Shown one piece after another: positions 43,362 through 53,158 of a stretch of 64,000 nt of DNA. The first letter of the stretch is position 1. Every line of letters starts with the position of its first letter. The DNA lies in contig NZ_LZYB01000001.1 in NCBI RefSeq assembly GCF_001677335.1, positions 372,001 to 436,000 on the forward strand, in the 5' to 3' direction. The DNA is from Erythrobacter dokdonensis DSW-74 (GTDB taxonomy: Bacteria > Pseudomonadota > Alphaproteobacteria > Sphingomonadales > Sphingomonadaceae). Position numbers and translations under genes: made by a program. Under the pieces are notes generated by a model. It saw nothing but the letters and a program-made list of their open reading frames with translations. It ran no database searches and was not told the origin of the DNA.

Positions 43362-43633
43362 GCCGGCCGAAATGCCCCTCGCCAAGGTGAGGGGCCTCTA
43401 TCGTTGAGGCCTTGAGCGCCTCGCCTGACGATAGGGTGGATACCGCCGGAGAAACACTCCGGGCTGCGTCCCCCGTCTCGCTTCCTGCGGCCACCCGGCC
43501 AGCGGAAGCACTCAGCCCGGACGGGGCGATGCATGACAATTCGGGCTGAACCGGGCTGCGGCGATCGTGCCGTGGTCTGCCATGCACCTTGCGGATGGTC
43601 CGCCGGGTGCCTCTGTTGAGGAGTAACAAGACG
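43362..43633 (+). other. Structured rpsJ-rplC spacer
   Basis: 272 nt without an ORF. It holds hairpins GCCCCTC/GAGGGGC (about 43373-43395), a long stem CTATCGT-GAGGC/GCCTC-ACGATAG (43398-43434), and CCGGAG-aacac-CTCCGG type pairing (43446-43462), plus a purine-rich ribosome site TTGAGGAG before rplC. No terminator T run is present. Confidence 0.6.
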
Positions 43634-44428
43634 ATGCGCACCGGCGTTATCGCAAAGAAAGTCGGGATGACCCGCCTCTTCCAGGAGGATGGGCGGCACG
43701 TGCCTGTGACCGTTCTGGCGCTGGAGGATTGCCAGGTGGTGTCGCACCGCACCGCAGACCGCGATGGCTACTTCGCGGTCCAGCTCGGCGCGGGCGAGGC
43801 CAAGCAGAAGAACGTGGCCAAGCCGCAGCGCGAGCACTTCGCCAAGGCCGATGTCGGCCTGAAGAAGCAGGTTGCCGAATTCCGGGTCGACAGCGCCGAT
43901 GCGCTGGTTCCGGTTGGCGCAACGATCAGCGCCGAACATTTCGTCGCCGGCCAGAAGGTCGACATCACCGGCCACACGCAGGGCAAGGGCTTTGCGGGCG
44001 CCATGAAGCGCTGGGGTTTCGGCGGTATGCGCGCCACCCACGGCGTGTCGATCTCGCACCGTGCGCATGGTTCGACCGGTAACCGCCAGGATCCGGGCCG
44101 CGTGTTCAAGGGCAAGAAGATGGCCGGCCACATGGGCGACCGTCAGCGCACCCAGCAGAACCTAGAAATCGTCCGTACGGACGCCGAGCGCGGTTTGCTG
44201 TTCGTGAAGGGCTCGGTCCCGGGTTCGAAGAACGGCTGGCTGCTCGTGCGCGATGCGGTCAAGCTGCCGCTTCCCGAAGGCCTGCCGTTCCCCGGCGCCG
44301 TGATCGAGAAGCACGCGCCTGTGGCTGATGAAACCCCCTCGGTGGTTGAAGCTGCGGCCGAAGAAGCGATCGTGACCGAGGCTCCCGAAGCGGAAGCTCC
44401 GGCCAGCGAAGAAAACAAGGAAGGCTGA
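43634..44428 (+). CDS. rplC: 50S ribosomal protein L3
   Basis: 264 residues. [19 protein letters not shown] opens the protein, and [22 protein letters not shown] carries the loop reaching the peptidyl-transferase centre, with the glutamine methylation region [20 protein letters not shown]. Compared with the usual roughly 210 residues there is an acidic C-terminal extension of about 40 residues ([20 protein letters not shown]). The ATG at 43634 is preceded by GAGGAG; a longer frame upstream is not coding. Confidence 0.97.
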   Translation: MRTGVIAKKVGMTRLFQEDGRHVPVTVLALEDCQVVSHRTADRDGYFAVQLGAGEAKQKNVAKPQREHFAKADVGLKKQVAEFRVDSADALVPVGATISAEHFVAGQKVDITGHTQGKGFAGAMKRWGFGGMRATHGVSISHRAHGSTGNRQDPGRVFKGKKMAGHMGDRQRTQQNLEIVRTDAERGLLFVKGSVPGSKNGWLLVRDAVKLPLPEGLPFPGAVIEKHAPVADETPSVVEAAAEEAIVTEAPEAEAPASEENKEG

Positions 44429-44431
44429 GCC

Positions 44432-45058
44432 ATGAAGGTGAAGGTTCAGAAAATCGACGGCGGCAAGGCGTCGGGCGATATCGAGCTGTCGGATGACGTG
44501 TTCGGCATCGAGCCGCGCGCCGACATCCTGCACCGGGTCGTGACCTGGCAGCTGGAGAACCGCCGCGGCACCGCCCGTCCCACGCGCGAGCGTTCGGACG
44601 TGGCCCGCACCGGCAAGAAGTTCGGCCGCCAGAAGGGTGGCGGCACCGCCCGTCACGGCGACCGTTCGGCTCCGATCTTCATCGGCGGCGGCAAGGCTCA
44701 CGGTGCGCGCAAGCGCGACTTTGAGCAGTCGCTCAACAAGAAGATCCGCGCGCTCGGCCTCAAGATGGCGCTCTCGAGCAAGGCCAAGGATGGTCTTGTG
44801 GTGGTCGACAGTCTTGCGCTGGCCGATGCCAAGACCAAGCTCCTCAAGGGCCACCTCGCCAAGGCCGGTCTTTCGGGCAAGGTGCTGGTGATCGACGGCG
44901 AACAGGTCGACGCGGGCTTCAAGAAGGCTGCGGGCAACCTGCCGGGCATCAACGTGCTCCCGGCGATCGGCGCCAACGTCTACGACATCCTCAACCACGA
45001 CACGCTGGTTCTCACCAAGGCCGCGGTCGAAAAGCTGGAGGCGCGCTTCAATGGCTAA
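44432..45058 (+). CDS. rplD: 50S ribosomal protein L4
   Basis: 208 residues. [39 protein letters not shown] (conserved loop in two parts) lines the exit tunnel next to L22 and is the macrolide-contact region. L4 is the autoregulator of the S10 operon in E. coli. It starts 4 bp after rplC and overlaps rplW by 8 bp. Confidence 0.98.
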   Translation: MKVKVQKIDGGKASGDIELSDDVFGIEPRADILHRVVTWQLENRRGTARPTRERSDVARTGKKFGRQKGGGTARHGDRSAPIFIGGGKAHGARKRDFEQSLNKKIRALGLKMALSSKAKDGLVVVDSLALADAKTKLLKGHLAKAGLSGKVLVIDGEQVDAGFKKAAGNLPGINVLPAIGANVYDILNHDTLVLTKAAVEKLEARFNG

Positions 45059-45359
45059 GAAGCAGACCGTCGATGCGCGTCATTACGACGTGATCCTCGC
45101 TCCCCACATCACCGAGAAGTCGACCCTTGCGTCCGAGCAGAACGCGGTCGTCTTCAAGGTCGCGCGGGACGCCACCAAGCCCCAGATCAAGGAAGCCATC
45201 GAAGCGATCTACGACAAGAAGGTCGTCGCGGTGAACACCTTGGTCATGAAGGGCAAGACCAAGCGCTGGAAGGGCAAGGCATACAGCCGCACCGACGTGA
45301 AGAAGGCGATCGTCACCCTCGCCGAGGGTGAAATGATCGACATCACCAGCGGTATCTGA
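45051..45359 (+). CDS. rplW: 50S ribosomal protein L23
   Basis: 102 residues. [15 protein letters not shown] and [20 protein letters not shown] are diagnostic. L23 lies at the tunnel exit and docks trigger factor and the signal recognition particle. Its start overlaps the end of rplD by 8 bp, implying coupled translation. Confidence 0.98.
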   Translation: MAKKQTVDARHYDVILAPHITEKSTLASEQNAVVFKVARDATKPQIKEAIEAIYDKKVVAVNTLVMKGKTKRWKGKAYSRTDVKKAIVTLAEGEMIDITSGI

Positions 45360-45382
45360 GGCCAAGGGACAGGAAACGAACA

Positions 45383-46219
45383 ATGGCACTCAAGAACTAC
45401 AAGCCGACCAGTCCCGCGCGTCGCGGTCTGATCCTGGTCGACAAGTCGGCCCTGTGGAAGGGCAAGCCGGTCAAGGCGCTGACCGAAGGCAAGCGCAAGA
45501 CCGGTGGCCGCAACAACAAGGGTCATGTCACCTCGCGTGGCATCGCCGGTGGTCACAAGCAGAAGTACCGCTTTATCGACTTCAAGCGTCGCAAGTGGGA
45601 CATGCCGGCCACCGTCGAGCGTCTGGAATATGACCCGAACCGCACCGCGTTCATCGCTCTCGTCAAGTACGAGGACGGCGAGCAGGCCTATATCATCGCT
45701 CCGCAGCGTCTGGCTGTCGGTGACACCGTCATCGCGGGCGAGAAGGTCGACACCAAGCCGGGCAACGCGATGCTGCTGGGCCAGATGCCCGTCGGCACGA
45801 TCTGCCACAACGTCGAGATGAAGCCGGGCAAGGGCGGCCAGATCGCCCGTTCGGCCGGCACCTATGTCCAGGTCGTCGGACGTGACCGCGCGATGGTGAT
45901 CGTGCGCCTCAACTCGGGCGAGCAGCGTTACCTTCGTGCCGATTGCATGGGTACGGTTGGTGCGGTGTCGAACCCCGACAACGGCAACCAGAACTTTGCC
46001 AAGGCCGGCCGTTCGCGCTGGATGGGCAAGCGTCCGCTGACCCGCGGCGTTGCGAAGAACCCGGTCGACCACCCGCACGGCGGTGGTGAAGGCCGCACCT
46101 CGGGTGGCCGTCATCCGGTAACCCCGTGGGGCAAGCCGACCAAGGGTGCCCGTACGCGCCACAACAAGCAGACGGACAAGATGATCATCCGTTCGCGTCA
46201 CGCGAAGAAGAAGAGGTAA
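45383..46219 (+). CDS. rplB: 50S ribosomal protein L2
   Basis: 278 residues. [42 protein letters not shown] and the C-terminal [23 protein letters not shown] with the essential histidine near the peptidyl-transferase centre. Required for subunit joining. AGGAAACGAACA precedes the ATG. The Lys/Arg tail is standard. Confidence 0.98.
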   Translation: MALKNYKPTSPARRGLILVDKSALWKGKPVKALTEGKRKTGGRNNKGHVTSRGIAGGHKQKYRFIDFKRRKWDMPATVERLEYDPNRTAFIALVKYEDGEQAYIIAPQRLAVGDTVIAGEKVDTKPGNAMLLGQMPVGTICHNVEMKPGKGGQIARSAGTYVQVVGRDRAMVIVRLNSGEQRYLRADCMGTVGAVSNPDNGNQNFAKAGRSRWMGKRPLTRGVAKNPVDHPHGGGEGRTSGGRHPVTPWGKPTKGARTRHNKQTDKMIIRSRHAKKKR

Positions 46220-46225
46220 GAGACG

Positions 46226-46501
46226 ATGGCACGTTCCGTCTGGAAAGGTCCGTTTGTCGAGCTGAGCCTGCTCAAGAAGGCAGAGGAAGCGCAGGAAACC
46301 ACGAACGCCAAGCCGATCAAGACCTGGTCGCGGCGTTCGACGATCCTGCCGCAGTTCGTCGGGCTCACCTTCAATGTCTATAACGGGCACAAGTTCATTC
46401 CCGTTTCGGTTTCGGAAGAAATGGTCGGCCACAAGCTCGGCGAATTCGCGCCCACGCGCACGTTCCCCGGTCACGCTGCCGACAAGAAGGGCAAGCGCTA
46501 A
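46226..46501 (+). CDS. rpsS: 30S ribosomal protein S19
   Basis: 91 residues. [50 protein letters not shown] and [13 protein letters not shown] are diagnostic of this 30S-head protein that binds S13. The stop overlaps the rplV ATG by one base (TAATG). Confidence 0.98.
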   Translation: MARSVWKGPFVELSLLKKAEEAQETTNAKPIKTWSRRSTILPQFVGLTFNVYNGHKFIPVSVSEEMVGHKLGEFAPTRTFPGHAADKKGKR

Positions 46502-46878
46502 TGGGCAAGGCAAAGGCACCCCGCCGCGTGGGCGATAACGAGGCGCTGGCCGTCGGTACCACGATCCGTGGTTCGGCGCAGAAGCTGAACCTCGTTGCCG
46601 CCCTGATCCGCGGCAAGAAGGCCGAAGAGGCGATGAACATCCTCGCCTTTTCGAAGCGGGCGATGGCGCGCGATGCGAGCAAGGTGCTCGCCTCGGCGAT
46701 CGCCAACGCGGAAAACAACCACAACCTCGACGTTGACGCGCTGGTCGTGGCCGAGGCTTCGGTTGGCAAGTCGGTGACGATGAAGCGGTTCCACACCCGC
46801 GGCCGCGGCAAGTCGACCCGGATCCTCAAGCCGTTCAGCCGTCTGCGGATCGTCGTTCGCGAAGCAGAGGAGGCGTAA
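46501..46878 (+). CDS. rplV: 50S ribosomal protein L22
   Basis: 125 residues. [29 protein letters not shown] and the tunnel hairpin [27 protein letters not shown] are typical. Its extended loop narrows the exit tunnel opposite L4. It overlaps rpsS by one base and is followed after one base by rpsC. Confidence 0.98.
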   Translation: MGKAKAPRRVGDNEALAVGTTIRGSAQKLNLVAALIRGKKAEEAMNILAFSKRAMARDASKVLASAIANAENNHNLDVDALVVAEASVGKSVTMKRFHTRGRGKSTRILKPFSRLRIVVREAEEA

Positions 46879-46879
46879 G

Positions 46880-47575
46880 ATGGGCCAGAAGAGCAATCCG
46901 ATCGGTCTGCGCCTGCAGATCAACCGCACCTGGGACAGCCGCTGGTACGCCGAAGGGCGTGACTATGCGGGCCTGCTCAAGGAAGACCTCGCGATCCGCA
47001 AGTTCATCATGGAGAGCCTGCCCCAGGCGGCGATTTCCAAGGTGGTGATCGAGCGTCCGGCCAAGCTGTGCCGCATCTCGATCTATGCTGCGCGTCCGGG
47101 CGTCATCATCGGCAAGAAGGGCGCGGATCTCGAAAAGCTGCGCGCCAAGTTGATGAAGATGACGGCGAGCGAGGTGAAGCTGCAGATCCTCGAGATCCGC
47201 AAGCCGGAAATCGACGCCAAGCTCGTTGCGCAGGGCATCGCCGACCAGCTGGTGCGCCGCGTGGCGTTCCGCCGGGCGATGAAGCGCGCGGTGCAGTCGG
47301 CGCTGCGTCTGGGTGCCGAAGGCATCAAGATCGTGTGCGGCGGCCGTCTTGGCGGCGCTGAAATCGCCCGCGTCGAATGGTACCGCGAAGGCCGCGTGCC
47401 GCTCCATACGCTGCGTGCCAACATCGACTATGCCGAAGCCGAAGCGCTGACCGCCTACGGGATCATCGGCATCAAGTGCTGGATCTTCAAGGGCGAGATT
47501 CTCGCTCACGATCCGACCGCGCAGGACCGCCTGATGATGGAAGCCCAGACTTCCGGCGTCCGTCCGGCCCGCTAA
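46880..47575 (+). CDS. rpsC: 30S ribosomal protein S3
   Basis: 231 residues. [21 protein letters not shown], the KH-domain loop [18 protein letters not shown] and [25 protein letters not shown] are diagnostic. S3 helps form the mRNA entry channel and helicase activity of the ribosome. AGGAGG lies just upstream of the ATG, inside the rplV end. Confidence 0.98.
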   Translation: MGQKSNPIGLRLQINRTWDSRWYAEGRDYAGLLKEDLAIRKFIMESLPQAAISKVVIERPAKLCRISIYAARPGVIIGKKGADLEKLRAKLMKMTASEVKLQILEIRKPEIDAKLVAQGIADQLVRRVAFRRAMKRAVQSALRLGAEGIKIVCGGRLGGAEIARVEWYREGRVPLHTLRANIDYAEAEALTAYGIIGIKCWIFKGEILAHDPTAQDRLMMEAQTSGVRPAR

Positions 47576-47587
47576 AGGTAACAGATC

Positions 47588-48022
47588 ATGCTGCAACCGA
47601 AAAAAACCAAGTTCCGCAAGGCCTTCAAGGGCCGGATCAAGGGCGAAGCCAAGGGTGGCACCACCCTCAACTTCGGCTCCTATGGCCTCAAGGCCCTGGA
47701 GCCCGAGCGGATCACCGCCCGCCAGATCGAGGCGGCGCGTCGTGCCATCACCCGTCACATCAAGCGTCAGGGTCGTCTGTGGATCCGCGTGTTCCCCGAT
47801 GTGCCCGTGTCGAAGAAGCCTGCCGAAGTCCGTCAGGGTAAGGGCAAGGGTTCGGTCGAATACTGGGCCGCGCGGGTCAAGCCAGGCCGCATCCTGTTCG
47901 AACTCGACGGCGTCGCCGGCCCGCTGGCCGCTGAGGCGTTCGAGCGTGCGGCGATGAAGCTGCCGATCAAGACCAAGGTCGTCGCCCGTCTCGGCGACAC
48001 CAGCCACCTGGGAGGCGAATAA
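47588..48022 (+). CDS. rplP: 50S ribosomal protein L16
   Basis: 144 residues. [45 protein letters not shown] and [21 protein letters not shown] are diagnostic. L16 organises the A site and tRNA accommodation. Its stop overlaps the rpmC ATG by one base. Confidence 0.98.
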   Translation: MLQPKKTKFRKAFKGRIKGEAKGGTTLNFGSYGLKALEPERITARQIEAARRAITRHIKRQGRLWIRVFPDVPVSKKPAEVRQGKGKGSVEYWAARVKPGRILFELDGVAGPLAAEAFERAAMKLPIKTKVVARLGDTSHLGGE

Positions 48023-48234
48023 TGGCCGATATCGCGGACCTTCGCACCAAGACCGATGACCAGCTGAACGCCGAGCTCACCGAGCTCAAGCGCGAGCAGT
48101 TCAACCTTCGGTTCCAGGCTGCGACCAACCAGCTCGAGGCTCCCTCGCGCATCCGTCAGGTGCGCCGGACCATCGCGCAGATCAAGACGCTGCAATCCGA
48201 GCGCGCGGCCAAGGCCGCAGCTCAGAAGGCCTGA
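48022..48234 (+). CDS. rpmC: 50S ribosomal protein L29
   Basis: 70 residues of two antiparallel helices: [33 protein letters not shown] and [15 protein letters not shown]. It lies next to L23 at the tunnel exit. It is one of the shortest genes of the operon, with AGGCGAATA upstream. Confidence 0.97.
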   Translation: MADIADLRTKTDDQLNAELTELKREQFNLRFQAATNQLEAPSRIRQVRRTIAQIKTLQSERAAKAAAQKA

Positions 48235-48244
48235 GGAGTAGACA

Positions 48245-48535
48245 ATGCCGAAGCGTATCCTGATCGGGACTGTCACCTCCGACAAGACCGACAAGACCGT
48301 GACCGTGAAGGTCGAACGCAAGGTGAAGCACCCGCTTTACGGGAAGATCATCCGTCGTTCGAAGAAGTATCACGCGCACGACGAGAACAATGAATACACC
48401 GTGGGTGATGTCGTGCGGATCGAAGAGACCCGCCCGATTTCCAAGACCAAGACCTGGGCCGTGAAGGACCGGGTGGTTGCGGGCGGCACCCAGGCGATCG
48501 AGGCCGATCTCGACGTCGCGGAAGCCGGTAACTGA
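48245..48535 (+). CDS. rpsQ: 30S ribosomal protein S17
   Basis: 96 residues, an OB fold: [29 protein letters not shown] then [30 protein letters not shown]-terminal tail of about 15 residues ([16 protein letters not shown]) extends past the E. coli protein. Last gene of the S10 part; rplN follows after 75 bp. Confidence 0.97.
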   Translation: MPKRILIGTVTSDKTDKTVTVKVERKVKHPLYGKIIRRSKKYHAHDENNEYTVGDVVRIEETRPISKTKTWAVKDRVVAGGTQAIEADLDVAEAGN

Positions 48536-48610
48536 GTTAGGCGTTAACGGAACTACCGGGCCCCGGTCGGATCGGGCGTCCCGGCAAGCCAGTGAGAAGG
48601 AAACGGATCA

Positions 48611-48979
48611 ATGATCCAGATGCAATCCAATCTCGACGTCGCGGACAACAGCGGCGCCAAGCGCGTCCAGTGCATCAAGGTGCTGGGCGGGTCGAAGCGC
48701 CGGACCGCGGGCGTCGGCGACGTGATCGTCGTCTCCGTCAAGGAGGCGCAGCCGCGCGCCAAGGTCAAGAAGGGCGACGTTCACCGCGCGGTGATCGTGC
48801 GCACCAAGAAGGACGTGCGCCGTCCCGATGGCAGCGTGATCCGCTTTGACAGCAATGCCGCGGTGCTCGTGAACAAGAACGAGGAGCCGATCGGTACCCG
48901 TATCTTTGGCCCCGTCGTGCGCGAACTGCGCGGGCGCGGTTTCATGAAGATCATTTCGCTCGCTCCGGAGGTGCTGTGA
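48611..48979 (+). CDS. rplN: 50S ribosomal protein L14
   Basis: 122 residues. [26 protein letters not shown] and [26 protein letters not shown] are diagnostic. L14 forms an intersubunit bridge and is the RsfS silencing-factor site. First gene of the spc part. AGAAGGAAACGG provides the ribosome site. The 75-bp spacer before it has a weak CCGGGccCCGG repeat but no clear promoter. Confidence 0.98.
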   Translation: MIQMQSNLDVADNSGAKRVQCIKVLGGSKRRTAGVGDVIVVSVKEAQPRAKVKKGDVHRAVIVRTKKDVRRPDGSVIRFDSNAAVLVNKNEEPIGTRIFGPVVRELRGRGFMKIISLAPEVL

Positions 48980-49299
48980 TGGCTGCCGCCAAGATCAAGA
49001 AGGGTGACAGCGTCGTCGTGCTGTCGGGCAAGGACAAGGGCCGCACCGGTACGGTCGCCCAGGTCATGCCGAAGGACGGCAAGGTCGTTGTCGAGGGCGT
49101 GAACATCGTCGCCCGTCACCGCAAGCCGAGCCAGGTGAACCCGCAGGGTGGCATCGACCGTTTCCCGGCCCCGATGCACATCTCCAAGGTCGCTCTGGCC
49201 GATCCCAAGGATGGCAAGCCCACCCGCGTCCGTTTCGAAGTGAAGGACGGCAAGAAGGTGCGCGTCGCCGTGAAGAGTGGGGAGACCATCGATGGCTGA
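48979..49299 (+). CDS. rplX: 50S ribosomal protein L24
   Basis: 106 residues from the ATG at 48979, which overlaps the rplN stop (TGATG). [22 protein letters not shown] is the KOW motif and [20 protein letters not shown] follows. L24 starts 50S assembly and sits at the tunnel exit. Its end overlaps rplE by 8 bp. Confidence 0.97.
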   Translation: MAAAKIKKGDSVVVLSGKDKGRTGTVAQVMPKDGKVVVEGVNIVARHRKPSQVNPQGGIDRFPAPMHISKVALADPKDGKPTRVRFEVKDGKKVRVAVKSGETIDG

Positions 49300-49873
49300 T
49301 TATACCCCCCGGATGAAGGCCCGCTACGAGGCCGAGATCGTCAAGGCGATGACCGAGAAGTTCGGTTACAAGAACCGGATGGAAGTCCCGCGGCTCGAAA
49401 AGATCACACTCAACATGGGCGTGGGCGAGGCGAGCCAGGACAAGAAGAAGGTCCAGACCGCTGCCGAGGAAATGGCGCTGATCGCCGGCCAGAAGCCGGT
49501 CATCACCAAGGCCAAGAAGTCGATCGCCCAGTTCAAGCTGCGCGAAGGCATGCCGATCGGCTGCAAGGTGACCCTGCGCCGCGACCGCATGTACGAATTT
49601 CTCGACCGCCTCGTGACCGTCGCGATGCCGCGCATCCGCGACTTCCGCGGGCTGAACGCGCGGTCGTTCGACGGCCGTGGCAACTACGCGATGGGTCTCA
49701 AGGAACAGATCGTGTTCCCCGAGATCAGCTACGACAAGATCGAGAAGGTGCGGGGGATGGACATCATCGTGACCACCACCGCCAAGACCGACGAAGAGGC
49801 GCGCGAGCTGCTGCGCCTGTTCGGCTTCCCCTTCCAGGGCGAAGCCAAGGCCGAACAGAAGGAGGCGGCGTGA
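49292..49873 (+). CDS. rplE: 50S ribosomal protein L5
   Basis: 193 residues from the ATG at 49292 (GGGGAGACC upstream, inside rplX). [50 protein letters not shown] and the [15 protein letters not shown] block are diagnostic. L5 binds 5S rRNA and contacts P-site tRNA. It is slightly longer than the usual 179-185 residues through the C-terminal [11 protein letters not shown]. Confidence 0.97.
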   Translation: MADYTPRMKARYEAEIVKAMTEKFGYKNRMEVPRLEKITLNMGVGEASQDKKKVQTAAEEMALIAGQKPVITKAKKSIAQFKLREGMPIGCKVTLRRDRMYEFLDRLVTVAMPRIRDFRGLNARSFDGRGNYAMGLKEQIVFPEISYDKIEKVRGMDIIVTTTAKTDEEARELLRLFGFPFQGEAKAEQKEAA

Positions 49874-49915
49874 GCCGTCGCCTCGTAGAGACACGAAAGA
49901 AGAGAGCTTAAGTCC

Positions 49916-50221
49916 ATGGCGAAACTGAGTTCGATCAACAAGAACGAACGCCGTAAGAAGCTCGTCAAGCAGTATGCTGCGAAGTACGAGAAGCTGAAGG
50001 CGATTGCGAATGACACCTCGCTTGACGAGACCGAGCGCCTGATGGCCCGGCTCAAGATGGCGGAGCTTCCGCGCAACGCGAACCCGACCCGGGTGCGCAA
50101 CCGCTGCGCCACCACCGGCCGCCCCCGCGGCTATTACCGCAAGTTCGGCATCAACCGTATCGAACTGCGCGATCTCGGCAACAAGGGCCTGATTCCGGGC
50201 CTGACCAAGTCGAGCTGGTGA
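49916..50221 (+). CDS. rpsN: 30S ribosomal protein S14
   Basis: 101 residues, the long zinc-free form (no CxxC pair). [19 protein letters not shown] and [35 protein letters not shown] are diagnostic. It completes the 30S head with S3 and S10. The spacer from rplE is 42 bp, with GAAAGAAGAGAG before the start. Confidence 0.98.
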   Translation: MAKLSSINKNERRKKLVKQYAAKYEKLKAIANDTSLDETERLMARLKMAELPRNANPTRVRNRCATTGRPRGYYRKFGINRIELRDLGNKGLIPGLTKSSW

Positions 50222-50232
50222 GGAATACATAG

Positions 50233-50628
50233 ATGGCTATGACCGATCCCCTGGGTGATATGCTCACCCGCATCCGCAACGGCCAGCAGGCGAAGAAGGA
50301 TTCCGTCCTTACGCCCGCCAGCAAGCTGCGCGCCAACGTTCTCGAAGTGCTCCAGCGTGAAGGCTACATCCGTGGCTATTCCGAGGACAATTCGGGCAAG
50401 CACCCGGCGCTGCGGATCGAACTGAAGTATTTCGAAGGCGAGCCCGCGATCAAGCACGTGGCCCGCGTCTCGAAGCCCGGCCGCCGGATCTATTCGGGCT
50501 CCAAGGAGCTGCCGACTGTCCGCAACGGCCTTGGCATCACCATCGTCTCGACGCCGCGCGGCGTGCTCTCGGATGCCGAGGCCCGCGCGAACAATGTCGG
50601 CGGCGAAGTGCTGGCGGAGGTGTTCTGA
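50233..50628 (+). CDS. rpsH: 30S ribosomal protein S8
   Basis: 131 residues. [28 protein letters not shown] and the C-terminal [26 protein letters not shown] are diagnostic. S8 is the translational repressor of the spc operon in E. coli, binding near the L5 start. A second ATG two codons in is possible. The stop overlaps rplF (TGATG). Confidence 0.98.
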   Translation: MAMTDPLGDMLTRIRNGQQAKKDSVLTPASKLRANVLEVLQREGYIRGYSEDNSGKHPALRIELKYFEGEPAIKHVARVSKPGRRIYSGSKELPTVRNGLGITIVSTPRGVLSDAEARANNVGGEVLAEVF

Positions 50629-51161
50629 TGAGCCGCATCGGCAAGAAGCCGGTGGCGATCCCGGGCGGGGTGACAGCCACCATCGATAATGGCACGCTGA
50701 GCGTGAAGGGGCCCAAGGGCACTCTCACCATGGGCCTGTCCGACCTCATCGAGTACAAGGTCGAAGAGGGCGAGATCTCGGTCAAGCCGGCCAATGACAG
50801 CAAGCAGGCGCGTGCCTTCTGGGGCATGCAGCGCACGCTCGTGTCGAACCTGGTCGAAGGCGTGACCGAAGGCTTCACCAAGACCCTGGTGATCAAGGGC
50901 GTTGGCTATCGTGCCAACGCGCAGGGCCGCACGCTCAAGCTGCAGCTCGGCTACAGCCATGATGTCGACCTTCCCGTGCCCGAGGGCCTGGAAGTGAAGA
51001 CCCCGGACCAGACCACCGTCGAAGTCTCGGGTATCGACAAGCAGGCCGTGGGCCAGTTCGCCGCCGAAATCCGTCGCTGGCGCAAGCCCGAGCCCTACAA
51101 GGGCAAGGGTATCGCCTATCGCGGCGAGTACATCTTCCGCAAGGAAGGGAAGAAGAAGTAA
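50628..51161 (+). CDS. rplF: 50S ribosomal protein L6
   Basis: 177 residues. [43 protein letters not shown] and the final [18 protein letters not shown] are diagnostic. L6 lies near the factor-binding site. It is directly followed by rplR after one base. Confidence 0.98.
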   Translation: MSRIGKKPVAIPGGVTATIDNGTLSVKGPKGTLTMGLSDLIEYKVEEGEISVKPANDSKQARAFWGMQRTLVSNLVEGVTEGFTKTLVIKGVGYRANAQGRTLKLQLGYSHDVDLPVPEGLEVKTPDQTTVEVSGIDKQAVGQFAAEIRRWRKPEPYKGKGIAYRGEYIFRKEGKKK

Positions 51162-51162
51162 G

Positions 51163-51507
51163 ATGGCAAAGCTTTCCCTTTTCGAACGTCGCCGTCGCCG
51201 GGTTCGCACTGCGCTGCGTGCGCGTGCCGGTGGCAAGCCGCGTCTCTCCGTGCACCGCACCGGCAAGCACATCTATGCCCAGATCATCGACGATGCGGCC
51301 GGCAAGACCGTTGCTGCCGCTTCGACGCTGGGCACCAAGGCGAGCGGCGCCAACGTTTCGGCTGCGGCCGAAGTCGGCAAGCAGATCGCCGAAGCTGCCA
51401 AGAAGGCGGGCGTGACCACCGTCGTGTTCGACCGCGGCGGATTCCTGTTCCATGGCCGCGTCAAGGCGCTGGCCGATGCCGCCCGTGAAGGCGGGCTGGA
51501 GTTCTGA
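51163..51507 (+). CDS. rplR: 50S ribosomal protein L18
   Basis: 114 residues. [35 protein letters not shown] and [26 protein letters not shown] are diagnostic of this 5S-rRNA binding protein. The tail ends two bases before rpsE. Confidence 0.98.
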   Translation: MAKLSLFERRRRRVRTALRARAGGKPRLSVHRTGKHIYAQIIDDAAGKTVAAASTLGTKASGANVSAAAEVGKQIAEAAKKAGVTTVVFDRGGFLFHGRVKALADAAREGGLEF

Positions 51508-51509
51508 TC

Positions 51510-52214
51510 ATGGCTGACGAAAACACCATCGAAACCCCCGAAGTGGCGGTTGAAGCCGGCGCCGAGGGCGAGACCCAGGGCCGTCGCGGTCGTGGTCGTG
51601 GCAACCGCGAAGGAGGCGAAGGTCGCGGTCGTGGTCGCGGGGGTCGTGACGACCGTCGTGGCAAGCGCGAAGAGGAAGATGACGGCATCATCGAGAAGCT
51701 GGTGCACATCAACCGCGTCTCCAAGACCGTGAAGGGCGGCAAGCGCTTCGGCTTCGCGGCGCTGGTCGTGGTCGGCGACGGTCAGGGCCGGGTCGGCTTC
51801 GGCCACGGCAAAGCCCGCGAAGTGCCCGAGGCGATCACCAAGGCGACTGCTTCGGCGCGCAAGAAGATGATCCGCGTTCCGCTCAAGGAAGGCCGCACCC
51901 TGCACCATGACGGCAACGGCCGTTTCGGCGCGGGCAAGGTGACCGTCCGTTCGGCGCCTCCGGGCACAGGCATCATCGCCGGCGGTCCGATGCGCGCCGT
52001 GTTCGAGAGCCTCGGCGTTGCCGACGTGGTGACCAAGTCGGTCGGCACCTCTAACCCCTACAACATGATCCGCGCCACCTTTGACGCGCTCGCTGACCAG
52101 ACTTCGCCGAAGTCGGTTGCCCAGCGTCGCGGCAAGAAGGTGGCCGACCTCTTGGGTCGCGGCGGGTCGAGCGCAGCCGAGGCGGAAGCCGAAGCTGCGG
52201 CGATCGTGGAGTAA
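51510..52214 (+). CDS. rpsE: 30S ribosomal protein S5 with RG-rich N-terminal extension
   Basis: 234 residues against about 166 in E. coli. The core begins near residue 58 ([27 protein letters not shown]) and has AHKA-like [12 protein letters not shown] and [24 protein letters not shown]. In front is a roughly 55-residue extension, first acidic ([18 protein letters not shown]), then RG/RGG-rich ([20 protein letters not shown]). A C-terminal Ala/Glu tail is also longer. Such RGG arms bind RNA. S5 helps mRNA entry and decoding fidelity. Confidence 0.97.
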   Translation: MADENTIETPEVAVEAGAEGETQGRRGRGRGNREGGEGRGRGRGGRDDRRGKREEEDDGIIEKLVHINRVSKTVKGGKRFGFAALVVVGDGQGRVGFGHGKAREVPEAITKATASARKKMIRVPLKEGRTLHHDGNGRFGAGKVTVRSAPPGTGIIAGGPMRAVFESLGVADVVTKSVGTSNPYNMIRATFDALADQTSPKSVAQRRGKKVADLLGRGGSSAAEAEAEAAAIVE

Positions 52215-52220
52215 TCCGAC

Positions 52221-52397
52221 ATGGCTACCATCAAGATCAAGCAGGTGGGCTCGCCCATCCGTCGCCCTGCCAGCCAGCGCCAGATCCTTATCGGTCTGGG
52301 GCTGAACAAGATGCACAAGGTGGTCGAGCGTCAGGACACCCCCGAGGTGCGCGGCGCGATCGCCAAGATCCCGCATCTGGTGCAGGTGATCGACTAA
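52221..52397 (+). CDS. rpmD: 50S ribosomal protein L30
   Basis: 58 residues from the ATG at 52221 to TAA at 52395-52397. [38 protein letters not shown] and [11 protein letters not shown] are diagnostic of L30. It is followed by a small hairpin with a short T run, then rplO after 73 bp. Confidence 0.97.
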   Translation: MATIKIKQVGSPIRRPASQRQILIGLGLNKMHKVVERQDTPEVRGAIAKIPHLVQVID

Positions 52398-52408
52398 TCA
52401 TCCCGAAG

Positions 52409-52429
52409 GCCCCGCTGCGGCGGGGCTTT
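52409..52429 (+). terminator. Weak terminator-like hairpin between rpmD and rplO
   Basis: GCCCCGC-TGCG-GCGGGGC followed by only TTTC. It may reduce but not end transcription into rplO-secY. Confidence 0.5.
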
Positions 52430-52470
52430 CCATCTCTCAGCGCGACAAAAGCGAAAGCGAGTGCAATATC

Positions 52471-52995
52471 ATGAAACTCAACGACATCCGTGACAATCCC
52501 GGTGCCCGCAAGGGTCGCGTCCGCGTCGGCCGCGGTATCGGTTCGGGCAAGGGCAAGACCTCGGCGCGCGGCCAGAAGGGCCAGAAGAGCCGTTCGGGCG
52601 TTGCCATCAAGGGCTTCGAGGGCGGCCAGATGCCGCTCCACATGCGCCTGCCGAAGCGCGGCTTCAACAACCCGTTCGGCAAGGACTATGCCGAAGTGAA
52701 CGTGGGCCTCATCCAGAAGTTCATCGACGCGGGCAAGCTCGATGCCAAGGCTACCATCACCGAGGAAGCCCTGCGTGCAGCAGGCCTGGTGCGCGGCGGC
52801 AAGGACGGCGTGCGTCTGCTCGGCAAGGGTGAGATCACCGCCAAGGCGACCTTCGCCGTGACCGGCGCCACCAAGGGCGCGATTGCTGCGGTCGAAAAGG
52901 CCGGCGGCAAGGTCGAAGTGGCCCCGGCACCGACTCCGGAACACGAAAAGAAGCTGGCCCGCCGCGAAGCCAACAAGGCCGCGCGCGCGCAGTAA
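52471..52995 (+). CDS. rplO: 50S ribosomal protein L15
   Basis: 174 residues. [43 protein letters not shown] (the conserved basic arm, quoted in its opening) and [17 protein letters not shown], then [11 protein letters not shown] late 50S assembly protein that threads into the subunit core. The C-terminus has an extra Lys/Ala/Arg-rich tail ([16 protein letters not shown]). Precedes secY after 163 bp. Confidence 0.97.
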   Translation: MKLNDIRDNPGARKGRVRVGRGIGSGKGKTSARGQKGQKSRSGVAIKGFEGGQMPLHMRLPKRGFNNPFGKDYAEVNVGLIQKFIDAGKLDAKATITEEALRAAGLVRGGKDGVRLLGKGEITAKATFAVTGATKGAIAAVEKAGGKVEVAPAPTPEHEKKLARREANKAARAQ

Positions 52996-53008
52996 TCGAC
53001 GAAAGACG

Positions 53009-53037
53009 GTGCGCGGGGGTTCGACAAGCGCCCCCGC
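53009..53037 (+). repeat. Hairpin in the rplO-secY spacer
   Basis: GCGCGGGGG (53009-53017) pairs with CCCCCGCGC (53029-53037), loop TTCGACAAGCG. There is no T run, so it is probably a processing or stabilising stem in the 163-bp spacer. Confidence 0.65.
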
Positions 53038-53158
53038 GCTCCCTATTTAGGCTCGCGCGCGTCGGGACACGGCTTTTCCGGTGGCGCAGGAGATGGTTCG
53101 GGGTGATCGGCCGCACGGGCCCCGCCAGTGGACCAAGAGCTAGGATCGACAAGACGAC

